DNA from: Phallus indusiatus
Taxonomy: Eukaryota > Basidiomycota > Agaricomycetes > Phallales > Phallaceae
NCBI GenBank assembly: GCA_027605045.1
Contig: JAQFWX010000034.1
Location: forward strand, 1 to 64,000
DNA length: 64,000 bases
Reading direction: 5' to 3'
Below the pieces are notes generated by a model. The model worked only from the letters and a program-made list of their open reading frames with translations. It had not been told where the DNA came from and did not search any database. This document shows, piece by piece, positions 50,524 to 62,486 of this stretch. The position numbers and the translations under genes were made by a program. Numbering within the stretch: the stretch's first letter is position 1; each line of letters opens with the position of its first letter.

Positions 50524-53500
50524 TCAATCTAAGTGACCTCTAGCTCTCCAATACCCAATCCATCCAACTATTTCCTCTTCAGTTATTGCAGGTAAATTCT
50601 CCTCGCTCAAAGCTTGCGCGACTCGTGTTGTTTCTTTAGTTGTATAAGCCGGAAGACCCATGACTTCGTTATATTGACTTGAGACCGAACTTTTTGGCGG
50701 AATCGCAATTTTATAAAAGTCCACCAAATGGAGAGCTCGCGTCTTGTGTAAATTGTCTTCCGTATTGGGTAGCTGCTCTAGTTGGTGTACCCAATCTGCA
50801 AAAGGAATGACAGGTAATTTCAGTTCTTTTGAAATGGATTTAACGAGTTGGTGCCATTCAATTGGTCTTGGATGGACAATATGTGCGAATGGAATTAGCG
50901 CATTCCGTAGCTCTATCACCGCCGAAGCTGCTTTATGAACCGGAATGAAAGATGCGACCTAAAATTGTGTTTTGAGTCAAAAGAAGGAATAGAAGAGTCA
51001 GCCCGATATAAATATTACCCCGACATAATCCGGTAAACTTCCCATAATTTGGCCGGCGGTAATAATGCTTGGGAACCACTCGTGCACATTCCAATTACCG
51101 TTGACCCCGCCTGAAAGTTGTCCGACTCGAATGACTACGGGTTTTAAAGGTGTTTCAGCTTTCGCGGCCGTCAGGATACGCTCAGAAACCCATTTAGATT
51201 CGCCATATCCTGAAGACTGGAGTAGGCTGATGTCGGTGAAAGGTGCTTCCTCTATCGGCGGAATATTGGCCCAGGCTGTTTTTAGGCGTCAGATATTATG
51301 AAACATGGTAATTAGTTGAGAAGGGCGTTAATACTTTTCACGATTCCTATGCTACTTGTGAATAGCAGTGGCGGAGGAGTTGAGTAAGGAGAGGAAAGTG
51401 CGAAATTAATCAAATTGCGAACGCTGCGGATAGCAGGCTCGAAGGAGGCCAATGAAATGTTGAAGTTGACATTCCATGCTATAAGATACAAACGGTCAAT
51501 GCGTCAAATGAAGAGTTGTAAAACTATCGTATACATACCATTATGAATGATCGTTGTAACCGAATCCCTCATCTACATTTTGTCCTGTTTGTCAAAACTA
51601 TTCGCCGGGAAAGAAAAGCTTTTTGGGACGTACTTCATTATAAAGGTTTACGTCCAGGGCAAAACCAGAGTGAGATGTGTCACCTTCCGTGAAAACGATT
51701 TTAGGCGACTTCAACAATTCAACATCATTACCTCTATCTTCAAAACTGTCTATATGTCTTTCTAGTGATGATTTCTTGCCTGGTCTATTTAGGACGTAAA
51801 TCTTCGAAACCGAGCTGATTTGGACCAACTGAGCTAATAGTTGTGATCCCAGTCCTCCAGTGCTACCCGTTAAAAGGACGACCTCCTCATTTCCGTACTC
51901 TTTCTTGGGCGTGTGCGTTGGCCAATTGGACGTGTATCGGCGGATGATATTCTCAAGCCGTTTCTTGCGTGTTTCCGGTGTCTCGGCATTGTGTTCATAA
52001 ACTTCCGAGCGGGACGCCTGAGCCATTAAACGAGATAATGAATCAATGGTTGGAGATTGGTAAACAAAATTCGGAGGAAGATTGTGGATGTTAGGTAATG
52101 GGGCCACCTGTCGTAGAGCATGAACAAGGGTGTTCCGAATGTATGTTGCTTGTAAGCTGTAATTTTTTTTTTTGAATTTGAGCTCGACTCAGATGAAACG
52201 ACCGAGGAATGAAACATCACTAACCTGTCACAGCCAAACCCAAATATATCATCCGTATCCCCAATCCCCTTGTCCTTAATTCTCAAAATTGTACAAATAA
52301 TATTTCTCACGAATTCTTTACTTTCGTCCTCCGTCCATCCTCCATCTTGATGAGAGCCAAGCGGGACGGGTATTTCGGCGTGAACCGAATTCTCGACATC
52401 CTTGTATAGCTCTTCAATCTTGTCAGCATATGTTTTGAGAACAGTTCCCCTCTTCAGAGTCACTTTAGGAGTGTATGTGAATGGTTCTGAGGCGGAAGCA
52501 ATTATAATCATCTGGAAAAGTTGCATTGTCAGGGGAATGTGTTTTATTTTTGTATATTCTCAGGCAGCACACCTCCTTAAGTATACGAGAATGAGCAGGA
52601 GCATAAGTGTTTGCTTCTTCCACACTGGACCTAAACATATTGAAACTTGTTAGTACTTAATTCGGCTGAGAAAGACTTGTAACCAAACCGACCAAATGAG
52701 ATTTCTAAATTCTACCAGTCCGAGGTTTTCCGCTTCTTCAAAAGAAGTAGGCTGAACCAAGATACCATTAGATTGACGACCACGTCCAAACATAAGGACG
52801 TCTTTAATGTGTGGGTTTCGTTTTATGATAGCCTCTTTATAATACGAAACATCAACATAGGAATTGATCATGAGATTCATCGTCCTTTACCTAAGGGTCC
52901 GGGATTCGTCTAGAAGATTAGAACTAACGTCAGTGGAAAATTCTGACAAGTTGTAAAAACTCGCCTTCTCTCCGGTGCTCAGCATGATTTGGTCGTCTGC
53001 ACGTCCCACAACACGATAGAGCTTAGGGTTCTTCGGGTGTCTTTGTAGAAGGTCATTTGTGTCGAGGGCAGGTACCCCATCCACTTCAGTATCATATGTT
53101 GCAAGATCATGTGATTTTGTTTTCTAAACAAAAGCGGAAGAAAAATTCACTTAGCAAAACTTGGAACGTTGGAGCATACCTTGAGGAGAACTTGAAAAAC
53201 ATCGTCTTCGTCCGTAGGTACAAGGACTACATCACTATCATCACGAAATGGGAACCATTCGTGTCCTTCTTCGATTACTTGTTCTAGATTTGTTCGTTAG
53301 TGTCCATGATCATTTGCTCTTTCTTGACTGGAAATATACCGAGGGGGAAGTTCAGACTTCCAAACTCTGTAGCCCCGTATAGCATACGAAGGGGAACACC
53401 TTGATTATACAATCGTGTTCCAATCTCAGAATTGATAGGGCCTCCACCCCATAACTAACCAAGGTAAGGAGAGAAGTTCAAAAATCAGGATTGTTACGTA

Positions 53501-54815
53501 CTATTGCTTTGCGTGTCTTCAAAAGCTGGACGGCGTCTGGATCCCTCGACCATTCCTGAGAATAGATTTTGCCGTTAGATGTCACGGGTCTGGAACTGAG
53601 ATGAATGGGCACACCTCCAAGAAGCTTGGTATCGTCAACATATAACCAGCATCCGTGTCTCTTACTAATTTAAGGAAAGTTTCGGAAGATATCGGTCCAG
53701 GTGGTGCATATGGCGAATTGATCGCAAGCGTAAACCTATAACGCTACAAGACCCTTTATGTAAAAAAGGCGCCTTGTGTGAGCAAAAAAAGAACTTACGA
53801 CACATGTGGAAGTCATAAACGTGCCCATGGCGTCTAAAAGCGATGTTTTTATTTCGCAATGTAACTTGAGAAGATCAACTTACGGAATGGAGGTGGAGAT
53901 ATCGCAAATATTTGGCCTGCAAGCTGGTAGAGCGACTCGGAGTGCCCTGTCGGAGATAGTTTAGTAAAAGGTAGCGAATTAAATTAATTTCCTGACTCAA
54001 GATTACTGCCCATTGAAGAAACATTTCATGTGTAAAGTAACGTATCTTTGGAAAGGACGTACTTCCTAAATTTACGATATATATCATGATGTCAATATGA
54101 ATGAAACGGTGCATACCCGATGAATGAAGTATGGCCATTGGTGTAGACTGTGGAACAAATGTGTCGTCATGGCTACTGGGAAGGTTTAAAGGTTCTACAT
54201 GATAAAGATCATTAAAAGAGGGAAATTTCCTGAGATGTGTTTCGAAATCCGTGTTGAATGCAAGCGCTTCTTCAGCTAAATCAGTCATGGGTCCCGCCGT
54301 AGCCCATACGTAACGGCAACGAGTCTCTTTCAGTAAATGAGCTATCGCGATTGCTGAATTTCTTGGAGAGATCAAGAATGGTATGAGCGGGCGACCGGAT
54401 TTGGGATGCGTAAGGTAAATATGTCCGAAAAAAAGCGCAGCAAATGTTGGCCAGTCTTTCGTATAAGTAGTTGGTCAGTTTTTCGCAGCCGACGCCATTC
54501 CCAATCGGACTACGTACCTGTATTAGCTAGAAAAGCAATAACGAGATGATCATCCTTGGGGTTTCCATTGAGATGCTCTGGTATCTCGGAACGTATTATA
54601 TCAATAGACCTATAGATTGCTTTGCCAAAGGTAGATCTAGATATGAACACCTTAAATGAAGGGTTATTTTGAGATATCAATTCGGAGGCCGTAATGTTTA
54701 CCTTGGTGCTATTGGAATCAACATAACAAAAGTAGGGGTCATCTGGCATATGCACCCTATACCAGTCGTTTAACTGATCTATGGTGAGGGATTCAGGTGG
54801 TGTCTTTAATGCCAT
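50524..54815 (-). CDS. NRPS-like adenylation-thiolation-reductase enzyme, copy 2
   Basis: Paralogue of the enzyme at 28641-32957 with the same domain and intron plan. Start MALKTPPESLTIDQLNDWYR. Adenylation motifs: FLISPRNSAIAIAHLLKETR, ILHSSG|STSFPKIRYFTHEM, LWGGGPINSEIGTRL, canonical A5 YGATEFG, RVVGRADDQIMLSTGEK|TNPGPL, KRNPHIKDVLMFGRGRQSNG. Carrier: GDTDDIFGFGCD|SLQATYIRN (serine rebuilt across an intron). Reductase: VVLLTGSTGGLGSQLLAQLV, TTIIHNAWNVNFNISLASFE, SGYGESKWVSERILTAAKAE, VIRVGQLSGGVNGNW. Ends VGWIGYWRARGHLD at 50524. The intron at 52910-52964 has a GC donor (AAG|GCGAGT), where copy 1 has GT. All frames appear open. Convergent with ATG5 (212 bp between stops). Substrate unknown; the adenylation core differs a little from copy 1, so specificity may differ. 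Confidence 0.88.
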
Positions 54816-54893
54816 AGTTGTACGATGTCAGAAACCCCTTAGCGATGTGGTGGGTTCTTGGGGTAGAGAACCACAGACGACATCATGATGATG

Positions 54894-54899
54894 TTTATA
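54894..54899 (-). promoter_or_regulatory. TATA-like element of NRPS-like gene 2
   Basis: TATAAA on the minus strand (GGTTATAAACATC), about 80 bp upstream of the start codon at 54815. Confidence 0.4.
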
Positions 54900-55439
54900 A
54901 CCAGAAGCTGTCGGACTCCGAACCGAAATCGGGGCTACCTGCGAGAAAAAAGATCTCTCAAACTAAAACTGGTCATTGAAATGGCACCTGGGCGTGATTA
55001 TCGCCCAATTACAGTAGATATCATCGCCCAAGCAACGGAGACTAAAACTTGCCAAAGGTTGTGTGCAGATTTAGAATGAGCAGAGCTTGCAATATCTTGG
55101 GAAAACACGCCGCACGCGTAATGATGATGAGGGTTCTGTAACTTTTGTGAGAGACGTCTCATTCGTGGGCTGTTTATGTCTATCCAAGTGACGTGATTGG
55201 AATGACAAGAGGATCGGGATTATAATGAATGCAAGCCGAAAAAAGGCCGAACTCAACTGAGTTTGAATTTGCAATAGGGTGTCAGTTCGGCTGAAAACGC
55301 CTTCACGTGAGCCGGTGAAATATACAGAAGTTGATGCGGCGTGATGTGAAACCAGATTAATTATTCCATATTTGTTTGTTTTTCTCTATGCTCACAAGAC
55401 CCGTATATATTCTCATTTAAAAGTCAAGATCAGGATACA
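54900..55439. other. Spacer between NRPS-like gene 2 and the decayed copy
   Basis: About 0.5 kb, upstream region of copy 2 on the minus strand. No gene seen. Confidence 0.35.
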
Positions 55440-58400
55440 ATGTAGCCAATAAGCTAACCGCCGCACAGTTCAGCTTCTTGCAATTGTCTGCCAAAGTTTG
55501 GAGTTTCGTTGAGAGATGGCGCAGTCTGAACGGTATTGTATGTTTCGAACCCTGCCCAGCCCATTGTTTCGAAATCGTCAGAGCTGAGTTTCAGATTTTC
55601 CGGCCGGGTCGTGAAACTCAATGGAGATGTCCCGCCATTATACAAAGTTTCACAGAGGTCTCCTAATTGCTTCAACCAATCGCTGTAAGGAATACTAAGA
55701 AGCGCCAGGTCCTCGGAGATGATGTTTATCAAGTTGTTGAGATGCGCCAGTTTCGGATCCACTATTGACAAATGGGCCAAAACGAAGCGTAGCTTGGCGC
55801 AGCTGCAGCAAAGCCGGTGCGGCTGTTAGAAGAAGCAGTAATAAGACGCGAACTAGGAAATGAGATTTCAGCTTTCAGTCTGTCAGAACATGGGATTATC
55901 GTTACCCCATTGCACGAAGGTAAATCCCTGTAACCCTTGATATGTTGGCTTGCCGCAACCAAATTGGGAAACCATTCATTCGATGGCGTTCGTGCCATTG
56001 TGCCAATCACAAGCTACGCCCCATACTATTTGTCCCTCCTATAATCACAGGTTCTAGAGCAATTTCATCGCCTGCATTCGTGAGAATGCGTTTAGATATC
56101 CACTTAGATCGGAGTAACCCATCGGATTTACTGTTTCGACATTCGGGAAAGGCGATTCCAGAACAGGTTGAAGATTTGCCCATGCTAGTTATAGTTAATT
56201 CGTAATCTTGTGATGTTTGGGATTATATGACATTAATGTTTCATGTTTTATATATGTTGGTCTGGAAGGCATGTGAAAAGGCGACGATAGCGCAAAACCA
56301 ACGAGAAGCCGAACTCCGGATAGCTACCGCTTCAAGTTCGTACGAGGCGAGGGAAATCTTGAAGTTGACTCTCCATGCTTTCCAATGCGATAAGTAGGCA
56401 CATCAATAGTATTGTAAATTCGGGCCTACCATTATGGACTATGGTCGCGACGGATACTCGTATCTAAGCAGAGCGATCAAATCAAGCTCTCCATTGATAA
56501 TCGTAATGTACAATTGCAAGATACCTGCCCCTTCAAATAGTTGAGCATCAACACCAAAGCCTATCAGTGATTAGGACTCTGAAAGTTTCAAAATGGGCGT
56601 ATATGCTTCAGAGCCGAAACCCAGATCACTTATTTGAATTTAGGAATAGAACCAGAATAGAGAAAGAAATATAATTCTCAAATTTCAGTAAAAAATAGAG
56701 GTTTAAACCAAACTGTATTATAAGAAGAAATAGAAGATTAAACACAAGTCCGGGACCCAGAAGTCCGGTGTCAGCGAGTCCAGTTTATTGTCCAAAAATA
56801 CTTTGCACCCAAACCGGAGGTGTCCAATCTCTGGGGAAAAGGGTGACATGTCTCAGTCTAGTCCTCTCAAGCCTAGACTGTTCATGTAAGAATAATTCCT
56901 GGTTAAGGCCTTCTTCCTAGCCGAGAACGCGTTTCCCTTATCCTACATTATAGTTTGGAACATGCAAACCTATAGATAATAACACAAGATAATGCTGCAT
57001 ATATACAGGCAACTTAAGTAGTTACTGAAATAAAGATAACTATTTAGAGAGACCGTGCTGAGCTATTTGATTTGAACGAAACTATTTAGCTAAGAAAAAC
57101 TTATAAATAATGAGGGAAAATAGAACCACCCTTGTCAAACTATGGGAGCCTTACACCGAGTTGGCAGACTCTTTGTATAACGCTTCTATTTCTTCTTTAT
57201 AGAGGTCAATCAGAACTCCTTTCCTCGGCGTTTCCTTCGAAGTATACAGGAACGGTTTGGAAGGTTTTGCAATCAATATCATCTATGAATGAAGACATGA
57301 ACGAATGATTACAACGAATGACATGAGCCGGAGCTACCTCTTTTGAGATTCTCGAGTGCGTAGGGGCATAGGCGTTCGCCTCTTCGATACTCGACCTATG
57401 TGAAATGGAACGGATCAGTTTGATTGAGGAAAGTGGGTCTAGGAATTACCAAATTAGGTCTTTGAAGGTCGGGATTCCCAGCTGCTCCGCTTCTTCAAAC
57501 GATTTGGGCTGAATGAGAACACCGTTTGATGCTCGTCCGCGTCCGAAGTAAAGAACATCATCAACATGGGGATTTTGTTTTATGAATCTTTCTGAATATA
57601 ATATTAATTCATAGAATTATGTTTTTTTTCAAAGCTGGAAAACGATTTACCCAATGGACCTGGATTAGTCTGTTTCAAGATTAGATTATCAGCTTTAGAC
57701 TGACACGCCAGAAGACCCTACCTTTTGGCCGTTGCTGAGCATAATTAGATCATCGGATCGTCCCACAAACCGATAAACCTCGCGGTTAGTTGGATGTCTC
57801 AAAATAATATCGTTCGTATTCCATGCCGGAACGCCATCCACATCTGTGTTGTAGACGTTCAAATGATGCACATCGTTCTCCTAAGGGAGATGTTAGTTGA
57901 ATTTCAGAAATAAAGCATATTACGAACCACGACAATGACTTGGAATACATCCGGTTCATCCATAGGAACAAGGTGAATGTGAACATGAGGACCAAAGGAA
58001 AACCATTCATAGCCTTCTTTAATAGGCTCGGCTATATTAAAGGATTTTCAGCATATGATGAGGAGAAATTGAGCATAGAACAACATACATATAGCTTTGT
58101 GTATTATACCCGTTTCCGTAGTACCGTACATCAAGTACAAAGGTACGCCTCGATCGAAGAGGCGTTTGCCAGCATCACTGCTTATTGGACCGCCACCCCA
58201 AATCTAGTTTGTCAATATGTAAAGTGAATTTGGAGGGCGCTTATTACTACTTACTACTCCCTTCATAGATTGTAAATACGCAACAGTCTCGGTATTATCG
58301 CACCAATCCTGTTCACATATGTTGCGTTCAGTATTTTTGGGTTCATAGGTAGTGCTAAGGACGTGATGGAACGAACCTCTATAAATTCAGGGATCGTTAT

Positions 58401-59598
58401 CATGTATTTTGCTCCTGTTACCATAGCCAGCTTTAAAAACTCGTCGGATGAAATTGGACCAGGGGAAGCATGAGGTGAATTGAGAGCTATGCTTAGTCTG
58501 GAACCCTTTTTTCACCGTTGACGAGCGTTATTATTTGAGAAGAATATTATTCACTTACAACCAGATAAAATGTAGAAAGCAGACCCATTCCCTCTATAGA
58601 TATGTAGTTGCGTTTAACATGTTGACCTACGTAGGGAAAACTCTTACGATATGTGGGAGGAGAAACAGCTATGACTTCTCCTTGTAAGCTAACTTCACGA
58701 CGCTCTTTGATAAGAACAGAGCCTGAGCATCCAGATTGAAAATAAAATAGGAATACTTAGATCGTACCGTTGTCGATCGCCCATTCTTTTGCGATAATGT
58801 GTCGCAGAACTCGTGGTTTAGGAAAGGCGGTGGAGCCTAATGATAAAAATCGGAAATCAAACGAGTTCGAATTTGGAAAGTTTGGTCGGCTTACCGGATG
58901 AATGTAATATCACTAAAGGCGTATCGGCTAGGACCGGCCTTGTATCGTATTGGGTGACAACCTTTGCCTCTTCTTGTGGGTAATAAAGATCGTTGAATGA
59001 AGGCATGGAGAGGATTCGCGCCTTAAGTTCTGAGTTCGTCTCCAAGGCCTCCTTTGCCATGTTTCTCATTGGACCTTCAGATACCCATATGGCTTCTGTT
59101 TGAGTATTCTTGATAAGATCAGCTATACCAAGTGGCGAGTTCCGTGTGGAAATGAGGAAGGGCACGACGGGTCTTCCAAATTCTGGATGCGTCAGACGGA
59201 AGTGGGCGTATATAAAAGCAACGTAGGTTGTGCTATCTGTGTATATTTTCAACGCAATTTCATGGATCCGGTTCTGGATACGTTTACCTGTATCTGCTAG
59301 GATACCAAGAGTTATAGGCTTGTCGTCAGGTTTTCCTTCCTGTAACTCGGGGAGTTCACGATTGATGATTTCCGAACCCTTGAGTATTGCTTTCCATAAG
59401 GCTTGCCATGTAATAGTTTTCTTAAGCGAGATCTTCAGAGTCAGTATATACACAACGCTTCAATAAGCAAGAGTTTACTTTGGAATCATTCTCGTCAAGA
59501 TATAAAATCGCTGGGTCGTTGGGAAAATTGGCGCGACACCAATCATACATTTGATCAATAGAGAGATCTAAACCTGTAGGCTTTGATAGCAATACCAT
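55440..59598 (-). pseudogene. Decayed NRPS-like gene, copy 3 (carrier and NADPH-binding segment lost)
   Basis: Third family member. The 5' part is well preserved: start MVLLSKPTGLDLSIDQMYDW at 59598, FLISTRNSPLGIADLIK, ILHSSG|STAFPKPRVLRH, IWGGGPISSDAGKRLFDRG, YGTTET, FVGRSDDLIMLSNGQK, QNPHVDDVLYFGRGRASNGV, EEANAYAPTHSRI. After IEALYKESANSV the frame hits a stop near 57160 and the whole thiolation domain and the NADPH-loop part of the reductase are absent. Relics of the reductase resume near 56580 (IGFGVDAQLFE), 56450 (ATIVHNG), 56350 (NFKISLASYE), 56180 (AWANLQPVLESPFPNVETVN) and 55780 (IPYSDWLKQLGDL). A one-base loss near 56115 breaks the catalytic Tyr-x3-Lys stretch, and the last exon is frameshifted. 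An intact stand-alone adenylation protein could still be produced from the 5' half. Confidence 0.85.
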
Positions 59599-60038
59599 TC
59601 TTCAAAGGACTTCAATAGTAGAATCAAAGGAGATAATTCGATGTCGTAGCTCGGGGTTTCTCCACCGATCGCAGTCTTCCCGGCCAGCGGTGACCGCGTG
59701 TAAATTCAGAGTTCATGAGATCGGGAATTTTGTTGCTAGATTCGCTAATATAACACTCAATAGAACCTCTTTACAAGAGCTCATAGGTCTCACAGATATC
59801 GAAGGATTCAAGGGATCAACTTAATAAAGTCACGAAGATTGAAGAAAGCTCTCAAAGATGTCAACTGAGTTTTAAAACCATGACTTTCCCGAATTCCAGC
59901 CGCAATCGGCATACTGTATCTTCGGCAACGTCTTCGGCGAAGTTTATTTTAGGTTCCCCAAAACAAACATCGCTTCGTTTATAATATCTACACACCAAAA
60001 ACCCCAAAAATACCTTCATACAAAACTGGGAAATAAAG
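59599..60038. other. Upstream flank of the decayed NRPS-like copy
   Basis: About 440 bp that formerly served as its promoter and now also as 3' flank of the esterase gene. No feature recognised. Confidence 0.35.
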
Positions 60039-61471
60039 CTAGTGGAATAGTAAAACATCCGAAATGGTTCGAGCCATAGCTTTATGTACGGCGGGAACTG
60101 TAAAAGAAGAATGTGATGACGTCAGTGAAAGACACGGAAAAGAATGCCCACCTGGATGAAGAGTATTGAACTGGCAATGGTGTAATCAGTAAGTAAATTG
60201 GCGCGTAGGCGAAGCTATTAATACTAACCCAGAGTTCCGAAGAGTTTTGAAGACCAATCAGCTGTGGATGAGCATCGAGTTCGCGGAACAATGATTCCAT
60301 ATCGGCGAAGTGGGTCGTTACGTCTGGATGCGCACGCTAGAACAAAAGGAGAGATGTAAAAATCGATGTTCCACAGAAGCGTTGTTCCCTTCTGGAGGCG
60401 TACCTTCAAATTCGCAGCGACGTTTTGGACATTTTTGTTCCATAACTCTAGGGATGTCTTTGCCAAAGCCGGATTATTAGGGCCTTGTTCAATCACGAAT
60501 GGCGTCAGATCAATAGCTGGGACGCCAACAAATACTAGAAAAAAATCGTTAAAAGAACGCATACACGGAATGCGTAAGGACGTACGGAAATTCCTTGCCC
60601 CGACTTCGAATAGCTGATCCACGAGGGTAGTATACAGGGTAAAAAAAGGTTCTTGGGCGGCCGTCTGATTGGGATTTCCTAAATATAATATACATAAGGA
60701 TGTATCTCGAAACACCAGCTTTGCGTACCATCAATATTTAGAACCTAAAAAAACGGAGTTATTTACTAGTTATCACTGTAAAAGGCTTGAACATACATCG
60801 TTTATACCGTCGCTGAACTCGGATTAATCGTCAGCAAGTTAAGAATGGGTGAAAGATCTCACAATATAGCAAATAAAGAGTTCTCAGAAGTCCAAGGAAC
60901 TGAAGCGGGTTTTTGTCCTAAACCCGGTATGAATTCTTGCTGAATCTGGTTCTTGACGGAAACAACAGTAGGTGAAAATGGTGTAGCAAGGGAAGAATCT
61001 AAAGTGGCTCCCGAGAAGGCGAAGTTGTAGGAAAAAAGCCTCGTGACGTTGAAAGTGTCGATTAAAAAACCAACCTGCCGTGGTTGTGTTATGTATTTTA
61101 TTGATGATACACTAGAACAGACACGATTTACGAACCCAATTTTCTCCACCAGAGCTAGTAACGCCCGGAAAGACTGGATTTCCTAAAGGATCGGATAACG
61201 ATGGTCCAGCTAAAGTCCCATTGGGGTTGAATCCGGTATCAGTATCTAACAAAAGGGTCAAATTTCGTAAGACGATGCCAGTACGAAGCGGGTTGAAGTG
61301 CCAGCTCACACGAGTCACCAAAACTGAAAAGGTGTTTTATCTCTGAAAGATGAAATTCTAGAATGATGGGTGTTTATCAGTGTGAACACTAGACAATATG
61401 AGGCACTGCTAACCTTTACTCGACACAACTGACGCGAAGATAGACAGCAAGACAAATGACTTGAACATCAT
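60039..61471 (-). CDS. Secreted GDSL esterase, carbohydrate esterase family 16-like
   Basis: Probable exo-acting acetylesterase on plant polysaccharide fragments (CE16 family role; substrate not proven). Start at 61471 gives a signal peptide (MMFKSFVLLSIFASVVSSK). Joined exons read EIKHLFSFGDS|YTDTGFNPNG with the GDS nucleophile serine, GNPVFPGVTSSGGENW|VGFL, YNFAFSGATLDSSLATPFSP, NSLFAIF|DGINDV carrying the GxND block, VLNIDGNPNQTAAQEPFFTL, LVFVGVPAIDLTPFVIEQG, RAHPDVTTHFADMESLFREL, FNTLHP with the catalytic histidine region, and PAVHKAMARTISDVLLFH. All four SGNH blocks are visible. About eight introns with GT..AG ends. The longest single open frame in the first half is a wrong frame, so naive gene finding would miss GDS. 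Length about 350 residues, normal for the family. Confidence 0.85.
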
Positions 61472-62486
61472 TTAGTACTTAGTGTAGTCTGCGGAATCAA
61501 GTTTAGTTCTATTTATCCACACTCAATTTCACAGAAAAATTTTCCATAATTGTATAGGCAAGGTCATGTTGGCATTTTCTTGCGACGATGGTGTAATCAT
61601 AACTCCAACTGTGGGAGACGTGCAAGACTCCCGCGAAGGGTATTTGGTCACATGGCTTGACACAGACCCATATTTGTCAATAAAACTCTCAGTGGTAGGT
61701 TCGAGAACTTGACAAAAGCAAGCGACAGTCGTGAGATGTGAATGCGAACAGAAGTGATAAGGGATCGATAGGTTTGTCGACAAAAGGTGGAATAGTTGGA
61801 TCACCAGTAGGAAATTTACGTGATGCTTCACGAAGATCGTTGCGTCATGATACATTTGCAGGTGCGCATTCAGTGAGAGCAGCATTTGACGGGATTCTGA
61901 TTCCTGAGGCTTGACGTTCAATTCTGATCACGTATTCAGGGAATAAACCTGGGTAATAAATCACCAGTCTATCATCGTGATCAGGTTTCTGCAGCGGGTC
62001 AACCGGAATTTGGGTCTTGTCTTCAAATTACTCCCAGAGGGAGGTTATTAATAGTCAAATATGACACGTGCTATTATTGAAGAAGACGGTTCGATTTGAG
62101 GTCCAGTCGTTGTGCATTCGTTCAGTTCCTGTCATTTACACACTGAAAGAACTGTATATATATAAGTGTTTACGTAGATCAGTACACTAAGTCCAGCGAC
62201 GAGGGTAAGAAGCAGGGCTGCAGGAGACGCACCAAAATTCCAGACAGGCGTATCATATATCAACAAGGCATCCAATATAACAGCCTGAAGAACAAATTCA
62301 CAAAAATGAAAATCAGTATAGCAATTGCAGCCTCGACACAGCGAGATATATGACTTTTACCTCAGCGAGCTGCGGGCACTGCAGTGAAGCCTCGTGAGGA
62401 AGAACCCCAGAACACTACGCGTTACCTCATGCTGTCACGCGCGTCTAACTTGTGGCGATAACTTGCCGACTTCCTTGGTGAAGATC
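61472..62486. other. Divergent promoter region
   Basis: About 1 kb between the esterase (minus) and the DUF7918 gene (plus). A TATA-like GATAAATAG on the minus strand at about 61508-61516 is roughly 40 bp upstream of the esterase start. The open frame at 61529-61921 has no supporting motif. Confidence 0.4.
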
